DNA from: RFSX01 sp965248155
GTDB taxonomy: Bacteria; Bacteroidota; Bacteroidia; Chitinophagales; Saprospiraceae
Direction of reading: 5' to 3'
NCBI GenBank assembly: GCA_965248155.1
Contig: CBDFIO010000002.1
Span: 744,001 to 808,000 of the forward strand
DNA length: 64,000 bases
Made by a program: the position numbers and the translations under genes. The notes beneath the pieces were generated by a model. It saw only the letters and a list, made by a program, of their open reading frames with translations, had not been told where the DNA came from and ran no database searches. Positions within the stretch are counted from its first letter, which is position 1; each line of letters starts with the position of its first letter. Shown one piece after another: positions 55,540-64,000 of the stretch.

Positions 55540-56154
55540 ATGAAAGGCAAAAAACCCATTACCCTGGCCTCCAAGCCAACTTACCAAGGTTATTCTTATG
55601 GATTTAAAGTGGCCATAATTGAGCGAATTGAAAATGACGAATTATCCATCAATCAAGCTGCGACCTGAATACGATGTTTCAAGATCTGCTATCCAGAAAT
55701 GGATCAAGAAATATGGTAACTTGGATAAAAAGCTTAGAGAGATGGGAGGTAGATCACCCAAACAAGAAATTGCTGAACTGAAAAAGAAACTTAAAAAAGC
55801 AGAACTCGAAAGAGAAATCTGGCAACTGGCTGTTGAGATCCTTGAAGATGAATATGGCATTGATGTCAAAAAAAATACTTGTCCGAATATCAGAAAGATA
55901 TCTTGAGAAAAATCAAAAAAGGCTAAACATCACTGAGATGGCTCAACAATTTCAGATATCAAGACAAGGTTTTTACAAACTAAGACAGAATCATTTCATT
56001 GACAATTCTTCGAAGGAAAAATTGAAGAAAAAGGTACTTGCGTGTCGGCAAGAAATGCCACGATTAGGATGACGAAAACTTTATCATTATCAATCAAGCC
56101 CGAAATTCAAAAGGAAGGCTTAAAATGTGGCAGAGACAAGCTCTTTGATTTCCT
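55540..56154 (+). pseudogene. IS3-family orfA/orfB remnant
   Basis: orfA starts MKGKKPITLASKPTYQGYSY and after INQAAT shifts frame by one base (near 55663), continuing EYDVSRSAIQKWIKKYGNLD and a zipper (EIAELKKKLKKAELEREIWQ). orfB follows as ISERYLEKNQKRLNITEMAQ, with QFQISRQGFYKLRQ, but has a stop after EMPRLG and ends at ~56154 (CGRDKLFDFLR). There it is joined to an IS1182-type transposase. The DDE core is absent. Confidence 0.7.
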
Positions 56155-56732
56155 TAGAAGTGGGTGCCATACTTGCTGATGCTGGTTTTTCTTCTGGTGA
56201 GAATTATGCAATACTAGATCAAATGGGCATAGAAGCATTTATTCTTTTGTATGGTACTTATGAAACTCATCGTGGTGATTTTAGATACGATGGCAGATGT
56301 AATGCATTCATATGTCCAGAAGGTCAAATCCTTAAACCATCTTACACGAAATCAGGCCACGGAAGAAAACAAGTCGCTTATACATCAAGTAAGAAGATTT
56401 GCAACAATTGTCTTGTTAGAGAATCATGTGTCAACTCTAAAGGAATTAAACAGATCATGTCCACAATGTATAAAAAGGAGTATGAGAGAATGAGCAAGAG
56501 ACTTAAGAGTACAAAAGAAAAAAAACTATACGGACTTAGAATGCATATAGTAGAAGCAGTGTTTGGTTCATTGCAATAATATTATGGATTGAGGTGGATG
56601 AACCTAAGAGGTAAGGACAATGCGAGTAAAGTGATGCTGATGTCCGCTGCTGCATTCAATTTAAAAAAATGGATGAAAAAAATAGTAAGAGAGGCTGAAA
56701 TTGCATCAATTAAAGGCATTATTAAGCATTAG
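56155..56732 (+). pseudogene. IS1182-like transposase C-terminal remnant (longest copy)
   Basis: About 190 codons from VGAILADAGFSSGENYAILD through FICPEGQILKP, the Cys motif CNNCLVRESC and HIVEAVFGSLQ to FNLKKWMKK and IKGIIKH. These are features of IS1182-family enzymes, including the DAGF Asp and the VE Glu of the DDE triad. The N-terminal half is missing, and a CAA-to-TAA change stops the frame at 56577-56579. The 3' ~180 bp of this sequence is what has been copied in units A, B and D. Confidence 0.75.
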
Positions 56733-57146
56733 ATGAGAGCAAAGTCAGAATATTCGTATTTTAGTTACCTGAGTCATAATACTGAAACTCAGTGCAATAC
56801 TTGTGTTTAGAAACAGGCTCAATGTGTATAGTGCATAAGCTACCCTTCGGGATAGCTACGACCCCATACACGGAACGTTACTTGCCATCTGGATAAAAAT
56901 TAAATTGCAATCTCAACATATTTTCATGTGGACATTGGATGCATGCAATTTTAAAAAAAATAGAATTCCTCAGAAAAAAAATTCTGGACTGCTATCCAAT
57001 ATATACAAACATTTTTTTTATTTTCGTTAAAACAATTTAACGAATCAGCTGTGATAAGAGAATATTTGGATTTATTCTGCCCTCCTCAAGGGGTTGTGTA
57101 TTATGTCTTCAGGCAGCTGTAATGGAATCCTAGAAAATTAGAACTA

Positions 57147-58250
57147 ATGAAAAGACTTATTATAAATGGACTCTCGATTACTTTTTTGCTGCTGTGTATC
57201 TTCACAAATATCCAAGCCCAAAACCTTGAAGTAGAAGGAAAAGCAAAGATTACAGAAATGGAATTAAAGAACGATGCTGATAGTGTAGTTGTATGGCTAC
57301 CTGATGGTACATTGGCAAGGCGGGAGGTGTCTACTTTAGCAGAATTTCAGATCTTGAGTATTTCAACCGATACAGTTTTTTTATCAAATGGAGGGTTTGT
57401 GAAGTTGCCAGTTGACCTTGTGGATGATGCGGATGCAGATCCGAGCAATGAAATTCAAGATCTAAGTGAAGTCCTTACAGAAAGCAATGATGCCGGTGCA
57501 TTAGCCATTACCAATTTGGCAGATCCGACGAATGCCCAGGATGCGGTGACCAAGGCTTATGTATATCAGATGGCTGAAATTTTTCTGAATGCGGGTCTTA
57601 ATGGAGTCGTCATAGATATAGACGGAAACACCTACAAAACGATAAAGATAGGCACGCAGGTATGGATGGCAGAGAACCTGAAGACGACGCGGTATAACGA
57701 TGGGACAGTGATTCCATTGGTAACAGATAATACAGCATGGGAAAATCTTAATACTCCAGCATACAGTTGGTACAGCAATGATTCGACGACAAATGCAAAG
57801 TTATATGGTGCCTTATACAATTATTATACTGTAGCCGATACGAACAGTCTGAATGTGTGCCCGACAGGCTGGCATGTCCCTACGGCTGTGGAGTGGGGAG
57901 TATTAGGCAATTTTTTGCCTAATAACGCCTATGGCTATGGGGGTAGCGGAACGGATATAGGGAAATCTATGGCATCTACATTTGGGTGGACGAGTTCTGG
58001 AACGGCAGGGAGTACAGGTAACGATCAGGCCACAAATAATAGCAGCGGTTTTGCAGGGCTTCCGGGTGGAAACCGTAGCAACGATGGGACTTTCAACGAC
58101 ATTGGTGACTACCTCTACTGGTGGAGTTCTTCAGACTTCTTCAATAGTTCGAACGCCAGGAGTCTCCGCCTGCACTATAACAATGGCACTCCCACCTTCT
58201 ACAACGCCAATAAGAAGTTTGGATATTCTGTTCGTTGTCTCAGGGATTGA
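57147..58250 (+). CDS. FISUMP-domain secreted protein C, putative DGR target
   Basis: A 367-residue paralogue of A and B with the same signal peptide and N-terminal region. Its FISUMP domain ends GGNRSNDGTFNDIGDYLYWW, SSSDFFNSSNARSLRLHYNN and KKFGYSVRCLRD. The variable part differs from both A and B while the flanking codons are nearly unchanged. The frame is intact. It is ~5 kb from the template, beyond a run of IS debris, yet carries the same leader region, transposase tail and downstream hairpin (58277-58293), so it is a third copy of the same duplicated unit. Confidence 0.85.
   Translation: MKRLIINGLSITFLLLCIFTNIQAQNLEVEGKAKITEMELKNDADSVVVWLPDGTLARREVSTLAEFQILSISTDTVFLSNGGFVKLPVDLVDDADADPSNEIQDLSEVLTESNDAGALAITNLADPTNAQDAVTKAYVYQMAEIFLNAGLNGVVIDIDGNTYKTIKIGTQVWMAENLKTTRYNDGTVIPLVTDNTAWENLNTPAYSWYSNDSTTNAKLYGALYNYYTVADTNSLNVCPTGWHVPTAVEWGVLGNFLPNNAYGYGGSGTDIGKSMASTFGWTSSGTAGSTGNDQATNNSSGFAGLPGGNRSNDGTFNDIGDYLYWWSSSDFFNSSNARSLRLHYNNGTPTFYNANKKFGYSVRCLRD
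58054..58250 (+). repeat. variable region (VR) of FISUMP gene C
   Basis: It aligns with the template from CAGGGCTTCCGGG. It shares AAC-to-AGC, GAC and TAC changes with VR A but also has non-adenine changes such as GGC to CTC and CGC to CTC, and one codon more than the template in the central segment. Confidence 0.68.
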
Positions 58251-58276
58251 CAATTTTGGTTATTTGACAATATAAA

Positions 58277-58293
58277 CCCCGCCTTTGGCGGGG
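58277..58293 (+). terminator. GC-rich hairpin after FISUMP gene C
   Basis: CCCCGCC-TTT-GGCGGGG, 26 bp after the stop. The stem is identical to those after A and B, with a different loop. Confidence 0.75.
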
Positions 58294-58372
58294 TCGATTT
58301 ATTTTTAGTAAAGATAGATGAGTCTTCATAATGAGTTACCGGTTTATAAAGCAAGTTATGATCTATTATTAG

Positions 58373-59591
58373 TAGAATCCTTTGAATAAGTTCTCCTAAT
58401 CATCATTTTTTCTTTATGTGAAGAAATTTATTGTTTTGCCGGGTATTTTCTGGCTGCTTTAGCATTATTATAGCTTTTATTCGTTCATTTTTATCCTTTT
58501 CTCTGCCTTTTTGGTCTTCTTCCGCCCAAAAGGACCTACCTTCCCCTCGATCATACTTTTGACAGCAAATAATTTGCCCTGAAAATATTGTATAACATAC
58601 AGTTAAAGTCAAATCGTAAAGCGTTTCGTTCTAAAGTCTTCGCTACGGCTTTCCTGTAATTCAATTTTTCTTTTATATAAGCAAAAGGATGTTCTACCTT
58701 ACAACCTACTTTTGATTTGTTTTTGTTCTTCTTTTTTTGAGTTTTGGAATAATCCCCTTTTCCTCGTTTCTTTGTCCAGTATGCCATAATACACGCCTTC
58801 TTTTCGAGCTTTCTGTTTATCCGCCTTGTTAGAATAAGCACGATCCCCAAATATAGCCTTCTCATCTCCACTGAATAACACCTCTTTTAATTGTGAGTCA
58901 TGAGGTTGAGCCGATGTGAAGGCTCGCCTGCGTATCACATTACTCCCTACATCAGCGCCTATATGCCCTTTGTATCCAAAATATTTCCTGCCTCCTTTGA
59001 CCGTCCAATGGGCATCGGTATCGATTTGTGAGGAGGGGTTTTCATCTAACCGCTGCCCTTCGTTCTTTGCTCGATGGTTTGGTAGCCGATCGTATGATCG
59101 TGGCATCTACACTCGTACCTTTTTTTAATACGAAACCCTTCGATTCTATAAACGATAAAATCAATGTAAATAACTGATCATCCAGTTTCTGTTTTATCAA
59201 CGCCTCCTTAAAACGCTATATCGTCGTAAAATCAGGAACCGTTTTGGTATAATTGATCCCTGCAAAGCGTTGGAAACTCAAACGGTCATTGACCTGATCT
59301 TCTAACTCCGGATCACTTAAATTATACAAGTGTTGTAAAAACACCATCTTTACTTTGGTCAATAGGTCTCGATGGGGTGCTCCTCCAATGATAGCATGGG
59401 TTTTATCTACTACTTTGACCAACTTCAAAACCTTGTGCCGATCTACTATGGCATTTATCTTGTCTAATTTTAACGAAACTCTGCTTGGTTTTCTACTTCG
59501 GCTTAGTTCTATATCTGAAAAACTTAATTGGCTCATATCGATTTTTTCTTTAAATTTATAATAATATGAATACCTTTTGCAAAGGGGTCTA
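58373..59591 (-). mobile_element. degenerate IS5-family element inserted in the FISUMP downstream region
   Basis: The intact sequence ATTATTAGTGATATTC, seen after genes A and B, is split here. The insert begins TAGAATCCTTTGAATAAG and ends as the complement of TAGACCCCTTTGCAAAAG, and TAG borders both sides. Its transposase is broken, so it is inactive. Confidence 0.75.
58551..59536 (-). pseudogene. IS5-family transposase, multiply disrupted
   Basis: It starts at ATG 59536 (MSQLSFSDIELSRSRKPSRV) and continues as KMVFLQHLYNLSDPELEDQV to PDFTTI. A TAG at ~59216 replaces the Trp expected in DFTTIWRFKEAL. A frameshift follows near 59100; the DDE part is then read as WTVKGGRKYFGYKGHIGADV, GDEKAIFGDRAYSN and finally VEHPFAYIKEKLNYRK in yet another frame. 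At least three lesions make it a clear pseudogene. Confidence 0.8.
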
Positions 59592-59936
59592 GTGATATTC
59601 GAGTTCACCAAAAGTTTTAGTAGGGAATATAAATATACTGTAGGTGAGAATGAGCAAGAGACTTAAGAGTACAAAGGAAAAAAACTATAGGGACTTAGAA
59701 TGCATATAGTAGAAGCAGTGTTTGGTTCATTGCAACAATATTATGGATTGAGGTGGATGAGCCTAAGAGGTAAGGACAATGCGAGTAAAGTGATGCTGAT
59801 GTCCGCTGCTGCATTCAATTTAAAGAAATGGATGAAAAAATAGTAAGAGAGGCCTGAAATTGCATCAATTAAAGGCATTATTAAGCATTATATGAGAGCA
59901 AAGTCATAATATTCGTATTTTAGTTACCTGAGTCAT
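59592..59936 (+). repeat. truncated fourth copy of the FISUMP unit (unit D)
   Basis: It carries the FISUMP downstream segment (GATATTCGAGTTCACC...), then the IS1182 transposase tail (MSKRLKSTKEK to KKWMKK), then TTAGTTACCTGAGTCAT, where the next IS begins. The FISUMP gene itself is missing; the IS at 59937 or a deletion removed it. Confidence 0.7.
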
Positions 59937-59977
59937 TGTAGGTCTTCAAACCAAAGTGGACCATTAAGTGAATAAAA

Positions 59978-60961
59978 TTAAGTTACACTTTTAAAAGTTA
60001 AATTGAAATATTTTTGTCTGCGTTTTTTAAATGTTTTGTGTTTACATAATTTTCTTCTCTTCAGTTTTTCTTCTTTTAATCCATAATAAACATCTGCTGG
60101 TGTCAAGTTTTGTAAAGATTCATGATATCTGTGATGGTTATAATATTTTACAAATTGTGAAAGACGAAAACTCAATTCACCTGGGCTGTAATAATGATCC
60201 AGTTTAATTACATTTTTCATTGTTCTGTGATACCTTTCAATCTTGCCTTGCGTTTGAGGATGACCAGGTCTTCCTCTCACATGTTTAATTTTGTAATCAT
60301 CCAAATAAGAGCTCAACTCTTGACTTAAATAACAAGATCCATTATCAGATAATAACTTAGGCGGTTTATTCAAATTTACATTTGGATGGTTTAATGCCCG
60401 ATTCAAAGTATTTTTTACATCAAGGGTTTTCATCGTTGAGCACAACTCCCAACTTATAATGTACCTAGAATAATCATCTAATATAGTCGATAGGTAATAC
60501 CATCCCCGGCCAATGATTTTGAAATAAGTAAAATCAGTTTGCCACATTTGATTGACAGTTGTTGTTTTGTCTTTAAATTCATCTGCGGCAGATATCAGAT
60601 CATAATGAGGAGGGTTTATCAGTCCAGCAGATTTCAATATTCTGTAAACACTGCTTTCGCTTATAAAGTATTGATTCTCATCAGTATACCTGCAAGCCAA
60701 TTCTCTACAAGAAAGCTCTGAAACTTCCAGTGCCAGATTCAATATATTAGACCTGATCCGATCAGGAATCTTGTTCCAGTAATGCTTCCTTGTACTTTTC
60801 TTTTCCTCTAATCCTACAATTCCATTTTCCCGATATTTCTTATACCAGTTGTAAAAGGTTGATTTGTGAATACCGATTTCTTTAAGCGTTCGTCTAATGC
60901 TCCATTCAGATTGCTCAGCAATTCTGATCAATTCCATTTTTTCTTTTGCTGTAAATCGCAT
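59978..60961 (-). CDS. IS3-type transposase OrfB, copy 2
   Basis: A 327-residue protein almost identical to the orfB product at 7747, with substitutions such as IRIAEQSEWSIRR for IRLVEQSEWSVRR, IGRGWYYL for IGWGWYYL and NRALNH for NQALNH. The catalytic D143, D206 and E242 are kept, so the enzyme could still act in trans. Its partner orfA is truncated here. Confidence 0.9.
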   Translation of the reverse strand: MRFTAKEKMELIRIAEQSEWSIRRTLKEIGIHKSTFYNWYKKYRENGIVGLEEKKSTRKHYWNKIPDRIRSNILNLALEVSELSCRELACRYTDENQYFISESSVYRILKSAGLINPPHYDLISAADEFKDKTTTVNQMWQTDFTYFKIIGRGWYYLSTILDDYSRYIISWELCSTMKTLDVKNTLNRALNHPNVNLNKPPKLLSDNGSCYLSQELSSYLDDYKIKHVRGRPGHPQTQGKIERYHRTMKNVIKLDHYYSPGELSFRLSQFVKYYNHHRYHESLQNLTPADVYYGLKEEKLKRRKLCKHKTFKKRRQKYFNLTFKSVT

Positions 60962-60975
60962 ATACTTCTTGAATT

Positions 60976-61275
60976 TTATTTTACTCCATTCAAGCTTTTT
61001 TTAAGCACACGATTTTTTAGAGTAAGTTCTGCTACTACCTCTTTAAGGTCTTGATTTTCTGTCTTTAGATGTTGAACTTCTGAAGTATTGGCTTCACGTT
61101 CTGTGTCTCCCTTTAAACGTTTCTTCCCTGCTTCCATGAAATCTTTACTCCACTTATAATATAGTGGTTGTGAAATCTCTTCTCTTCTACAAAGAGAAGC
61201 AACACTTTGTTCTCCTCTTAATCCTTCAATGACTATTCTAATCTTTTCTTCTGTAGAAAATTTACGTCTTGTCCT
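60976..61275 (-). pseudogene. IS3-type orfA, 5'-truncated copy
   Basis: The same sequence as the orfA at 7382 from KKDKT/RRTRRKFSTEEK onward to LKKSLNGVK. The first ~17 codons and the start are replaced by the other IS3 element at ~61275. Confidence 0.75.
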
Positions 61276-61433
61276 TCTTTATACTTCGCTACTATTGCAC
61301 TATCGTCTACTTTACTCTCATAATACCATGTTGATCGACTCCATCCTATTAGTGAACATAGCCGCTTTATTCCAACTTTATAGGTACCCTTCAAATAGAT
61401 TACAACTTCTCTTTTGACGGAAGACTCTACCAC
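61233..61433 (-). pseudogene. N-terminal stub of a second IS3-family OrfB
   Basis: It encodes REVVIYLKGTYKVGIKRLCS and LIGWSRSTWYYESKVDDSAI, the usual N-terminal region of IS3-type OrfB, then runs into the orfA of the other IS after VAKYKE. The integrase core is lost. Confidence 0.7.
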
Positions 61434-61693
61434 TTTTTTCCAAGAACATCTTTTGCCATTTGCAAGTCCAGTGATACATCTGCAAACATCCGTTTGAGTT
61501 TCCTGTTTTCATCCTCTAATTCCTTTAGACGTCGCAAATGGCTTACTTCCATTCCTGCATATTTCTTACGCCAATTGTAAAATGTACCCTTATTGATGCC
61601 TAACTCTCTGCTGAGGTCTTCTACCGATCTTCCAGATTCGTTTTCCTTTAGAGCCTTTATTATTTGGCCCTCTGTAAATTTACTTTGTTTCAT
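61427..61693 (-). CDS. IS3-family transposase OrfA (second type)
   Basis: An 88-residue HTH protein: MKQSKFTEGQIIKALKENES, GRSVEDLSRELGINKGTFYN and WRKKYAGMEVSHLRRLKELE, ending in DVLGKKW. This is the standard OrfA of IS3-family elements of the IS407/IS51 type. The ORF is complete and overlaps the orfB stub by 7 bp, but without a full orfB the element cannot move on its own. Confidence 0.85.
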   Translation of the reverse strand: MKQSKFTEGQIIKALKENESGRSVEDLSRELGINKGTFYNWRKKYAGMEVSHLRRLKELEDENRKLKRMFADVSLDLQMAKDVLGKKW

Positions 61694-61767
61694 AACAGCT
61701 TAAATTTATAAAATTTGTTCATTTTTAAACTGTCTTAATTTTACGCAAGGCTACAAATTTTATTCAC

Positions 61768-63267
61768 TTATTGTCCACTTTGGTTTGAAGACCTACAACA
61801 AATCCAGTCTCTAATCATTACATCTGCTCTATTCTCATATTCAATTATCCTATCAACTTGATTATAATAATCTTCATCTCCAATAATAATATCTTCATAA
61901 ATTTCACTTCCATCTATTAACAATCTAATTTCCACACTAGTACTCAAATCATGATCATGTTCTTCTGTTGTGAGAGGATCTGTATCTCCATCTTCAAGCA
62001 TAAATGAATAGTTAAAACTAAAATTAGCGTTAATGTTATCAACTGTAAAACATTTTTGAAGCATTCTAGAAAGAGGGACTACCCCAGAATTGTTACCATT
62101 AATGGATCCAAACTGGCTATTATTTGGAGAAGTAACAGGTTCGCCATAATCATTTAATTCGGTTCCTAATTTAAATCCTCTGTGACAAAGTGGAAAGTCA
62201 TTTTGATAAGGTTGTTGTATGTTACCATTTACTATTTCTGAGGAAAAGGCTTCCCAATCTTGAAGCGTTCCAGTTTCAAAATCTATATTTCCTTCACAAC
62301 CTGCAGATTTAAGATTTGCATTAGATTCTTTTGGTATTAAAAGGACAATAGTAGTGGCACTTGCTTTACTACAATTTGATGATTCTTTCCGTGCAATGAC
62401 ATCATAATTTCCATCTATTAAATTATCAAAGCAGTGTATCCCATAAGGTGTAACATTATTCCATGATTGACCACCATCTAAACTTATTTGATCAGCACCT
62501 ACAGCTTGAACACATATTTGTCCATTACCACAATTAGACGTGCTTGGTTTTGAGGTAATATTGAACCATCCGACTCCACAATCAGAGTCATTACAATCTA
62601 TAAGTCCATCATCATCATTATCAGAATTATCTGCACAATCATTTTCAACATTAGGAATCCCTGGGCCAATAATTGTAATTATATCTCTTATTTGAATTGA
62701 ATAACAATCTCCTGAAGTTATGTATATATATTTTGTTGCAATACCTTCTCCATTAGCATGAAATGTTGGAATATAGTAGGAAACAGGAATAGGAACTCCA
62801 GGACCTCTATTTTGGTTAATTGAAACAGTATAGTAATGATACCAAGGATCATTTAACAATTTTTCTAGATCGTAATTTTGATGATAAGAATCAGTAATGA
62901 ATATATGAAATGAGTCACATAATGAGACTGTATTATTTTGGATTCTAGTATTCTCTGGAACAGGATCACCGTTACCAGCGTTAAAAGATTCAATAACTTG
63001 GGATGATTGTCCACCAGTTCCAAAAGTTATATCGGTTGGCAATTCTATTATAAGCCCCTCTAATTCAACGGTGTTTTCTAATTCGACTAATAACCATGGT
63101 AATTCGCCAGGAGTTTTGGAATTAGTATACGCATAGGTGGTAGAATCCCTATCAAATGCGTTGCCTCCTTCATGAACCCCCCTGAAATCTGATTCCGGAA
63201 TTGTTGCAATCTGAGAATATAATCCAATACTAATCACCATATTGAAAATAATAATTGAAGTTTTCAT
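61768..63267 (-). pseudogene. large secreted protein, 3' end removed by the IS
   Basis: It starts MKTSIIIFNMVISIGLYSQ (signal peptide). After ~480 own residues the frame enters the IS end at 61797 and stops 10 codons later (CCRSSNQSGQ). It contains a DUF/discoidin-like first part (YAYTNSKTPGELPWLLVELE), a calcium-binding-like spacer (DCADNSDNDDDGLIDCNDSD), a Cys-containing Ig-like module and a lectin-like region beginning GNIDFETGTLQDWEAF. Proteins of this build normally end in a T9SS tail, which is missing here, so secretion to the surface should fail. Confidence 0.75.
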
Positions 63268-63309
63268 ATGATTTATTTTAAAATAAATTGAAAATTGTGC
63301 AAGAAATTA

Positions 63310-63897
63310 TTACAAATCAGTGAAGATGAATTTTGAAATTTTAGTGTTTGTATTATAATCAATTTTTAAAAGATAAAATCCTGGCAAGAAATCGGCTAGA
63401 TTAATATTTGTAAAACCAGAAAAATCTGAAATATGATTTTCAATCATTAATTTTCCTGAATAGTTAAATATTTGCAATTTCACATCTTTATCTTTCGCTT
63501 CCATAAATTCTATGTTAAGGTTTGAATTAGTAGGATTAGGAAAAACGAATAAACTATTTTCTGATTCAGGATCTTCGCAAACTAGCTGTATTGAATTAGA
63601 GGTATACGTCTTCGAATTCCATGATTTATCAGGATAGATTTTAGACCAACTTACTCTATACCAACCGTTTTTTTGGAGATTAGAAAATAGTAATTTAGCT
63701 TTAGATATGTCACTAATTTGATCTACCCTTGTCCAAACATGATCTGAGATCATTTTTTCAAGATGATAGTTTTTCAAACCTTTGATCTTTGAAAAATTTT
63801 CTACCTCTATCGTAGTGCAACTAAGTTGCTTGATAGAAATTTGAGATGATAATGTTAATGGTAGAAAGAACAAGTAGAGTAATGTAATTTTATTCAT
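63310..63897 (-). CDS. small T9SS-secreted protein
   Basis: I start at ATG 63897 (MNKITLLYLFFLPLTLSS), not at the upstream in-frame Met (63924), because it gives the signal peptide. The ~195-residue protein has a FN3-like module of ~100 residues (NYHLEKMISDHVWTRVDQIS, NGWYRVSWSKIYPD) and a T9SS tail (SLFVFPNPTNSNLNIEFMEA). It lies 42 bp upstream of the IS-truncated gene on the same strand, so the two may have been an operon. No function can be assigned. Confidence 0.8.
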   Translation of the reverse strand: MNKITLLYLFFLPLTLSSQISIKQLSCTTIEVENFSKIKGLKNYHLEKMISDHVWTRVDQISDISKAKLLFSNLQKNGWYRVSWSKIYPDKSWNSKTYTSNSIQLVCEDPESENSLFVFPNPTNSNLNIEFMEAKDKDVKLQIFNYSGKLMIENHISDFSGFTNINLADFLPGFYLLKIDYNTNTKISKFIFTDL

Positions 63898-64000
63898 AAT
63901 GGAAATTTGATTTAAAGTTTGCAATAACTTTCTATTTCTAAAATATCTTTAATAATTGATAACTCTTAAGTGTTTGTTATTCTTGGCAAATATCCGGACC

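Larger units (their letters stand above)
59937..61797 (-). mobile_element. mosaic IS3-type element made of two related ISs
   Basis: Both ends carry the same terminal repeat (TGTAGGTCTTCAAACCAAAG and its complement), but the interior switches identity. 59937-61275 is copy 2 of the IS at 7307 (orfB plus the 3' part of orfA). 61276-61797 is the start of a different IS3-family element with its own orfA and the first part of orfB. The switch lies in a shared AAGGACAAGACGTAAAT. The unit has replaced the 3' end of the gene at 61798-63267. Confidence 0.75.

Noticed and set aside
40221..59536. Genome-wide recoding of TAG as Trp
   Set aside because: Only two Trp-to-TAG cases were seen, one in a clearly dead transposase, and other lesions (CGA to TGA, CAA to TAA, TAC to TAG) occur too. 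Ordinary mutation is simpler.
1..64000. CRISPR array
   Set aside because: No regular short repeats with unique spacers were seen. The only tandem repeats are coding repeats (210-bp metal-binding units, S74 stalk repeats) and simple repeats.

Overview
The window is AT-rich DNA from a member of the Bacteroidota, most likely a Saprospiria-like gliding or particle-associated bacterium. The evidence is the many secreted proteins ending in type IX secretion (T9SS) sorting domains (YPNP or FPNP box, then a beta-rich tail), Bacteroidota-type families (DUF6090-like, choice-of-anchor B, FISUMP, S74 tail-fibre-like proteins), and start regions without obvious Shine-Dalgarno sites. The species cannot be named from sequence alone.

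Layout. 1-7.2 kb: ordinary chromosome with a truncated choice-of-anchor B protein, an AlkA-like glycosylase, an AspA-like metallohydrolase and a T9SS trypsin-like protease. 7.2-19.9 kb: an apparent tRNA-Asn-anchored island. An intact tRNA-Asn (7229) is followed by an IS, an FAH/CHMI pair, gene fragments, a secreted tyrosinase, a broken lipoprotein with an HEGIH motif and a tyrosine recombinase; a degenerate copy of the 3' part of the same tRNA lies at 19749. 20-43 kb: mostly housekeeping or envelope genes, namely a DUF4956-CotH-VTC operon, an APC permease with a frameshift, CFA synthase and desaturase, an ABC exporter, an IS1 in a beta-barrel gene, a GMC-Gfo/Idh/MocA-membrane protein operon, and a CotH/T9SS gene interrupted by a TAG codon. 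43-48.2 kb: HATPase debris, a second tyrosinase and two secreted T9SS proteins.

48.3-61.8 kb is the notable region: a decayed diversity-generating retroelement (DGR). Three near-identical FISUMP genes (48939, 50895, 57147) differ mainly in a C-terminal variable region. Downstream of the second one come, in canonical DGR order, a fragment resembling the accessory protein Avd (52180-52351), a structured spacer, and an AAC/AAT-rich template repeat (52498-52632) that matches the 3' ends of the FISUMP genes and differs from them mainly at template adenines. The template stops abruptly at a fragment of an unrelated secreted protein exactly where a reverse transcriptase would be expected. No reverse transcriptase is visible in the window. 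The genes sit in ~1.95-kb duplicated units carrying IS1182-like transposase tails, in a graveyard of IS5, IS3 and IS1182 elements.

Many genes carry single-base lesions: homopolymer or one-base frameshifts (12.39, 21.28, 28.90, ~17.63, 55.66 kb), Trp-to-TAG changes (41.63 and 59.2 kb) and a missing ATG (12.98 kb). Either the locus is decaying under GC-to-AT pressure, or the assembly contains indel errors, or both. The window starts inside one gene; its last 100 bases show no gene.
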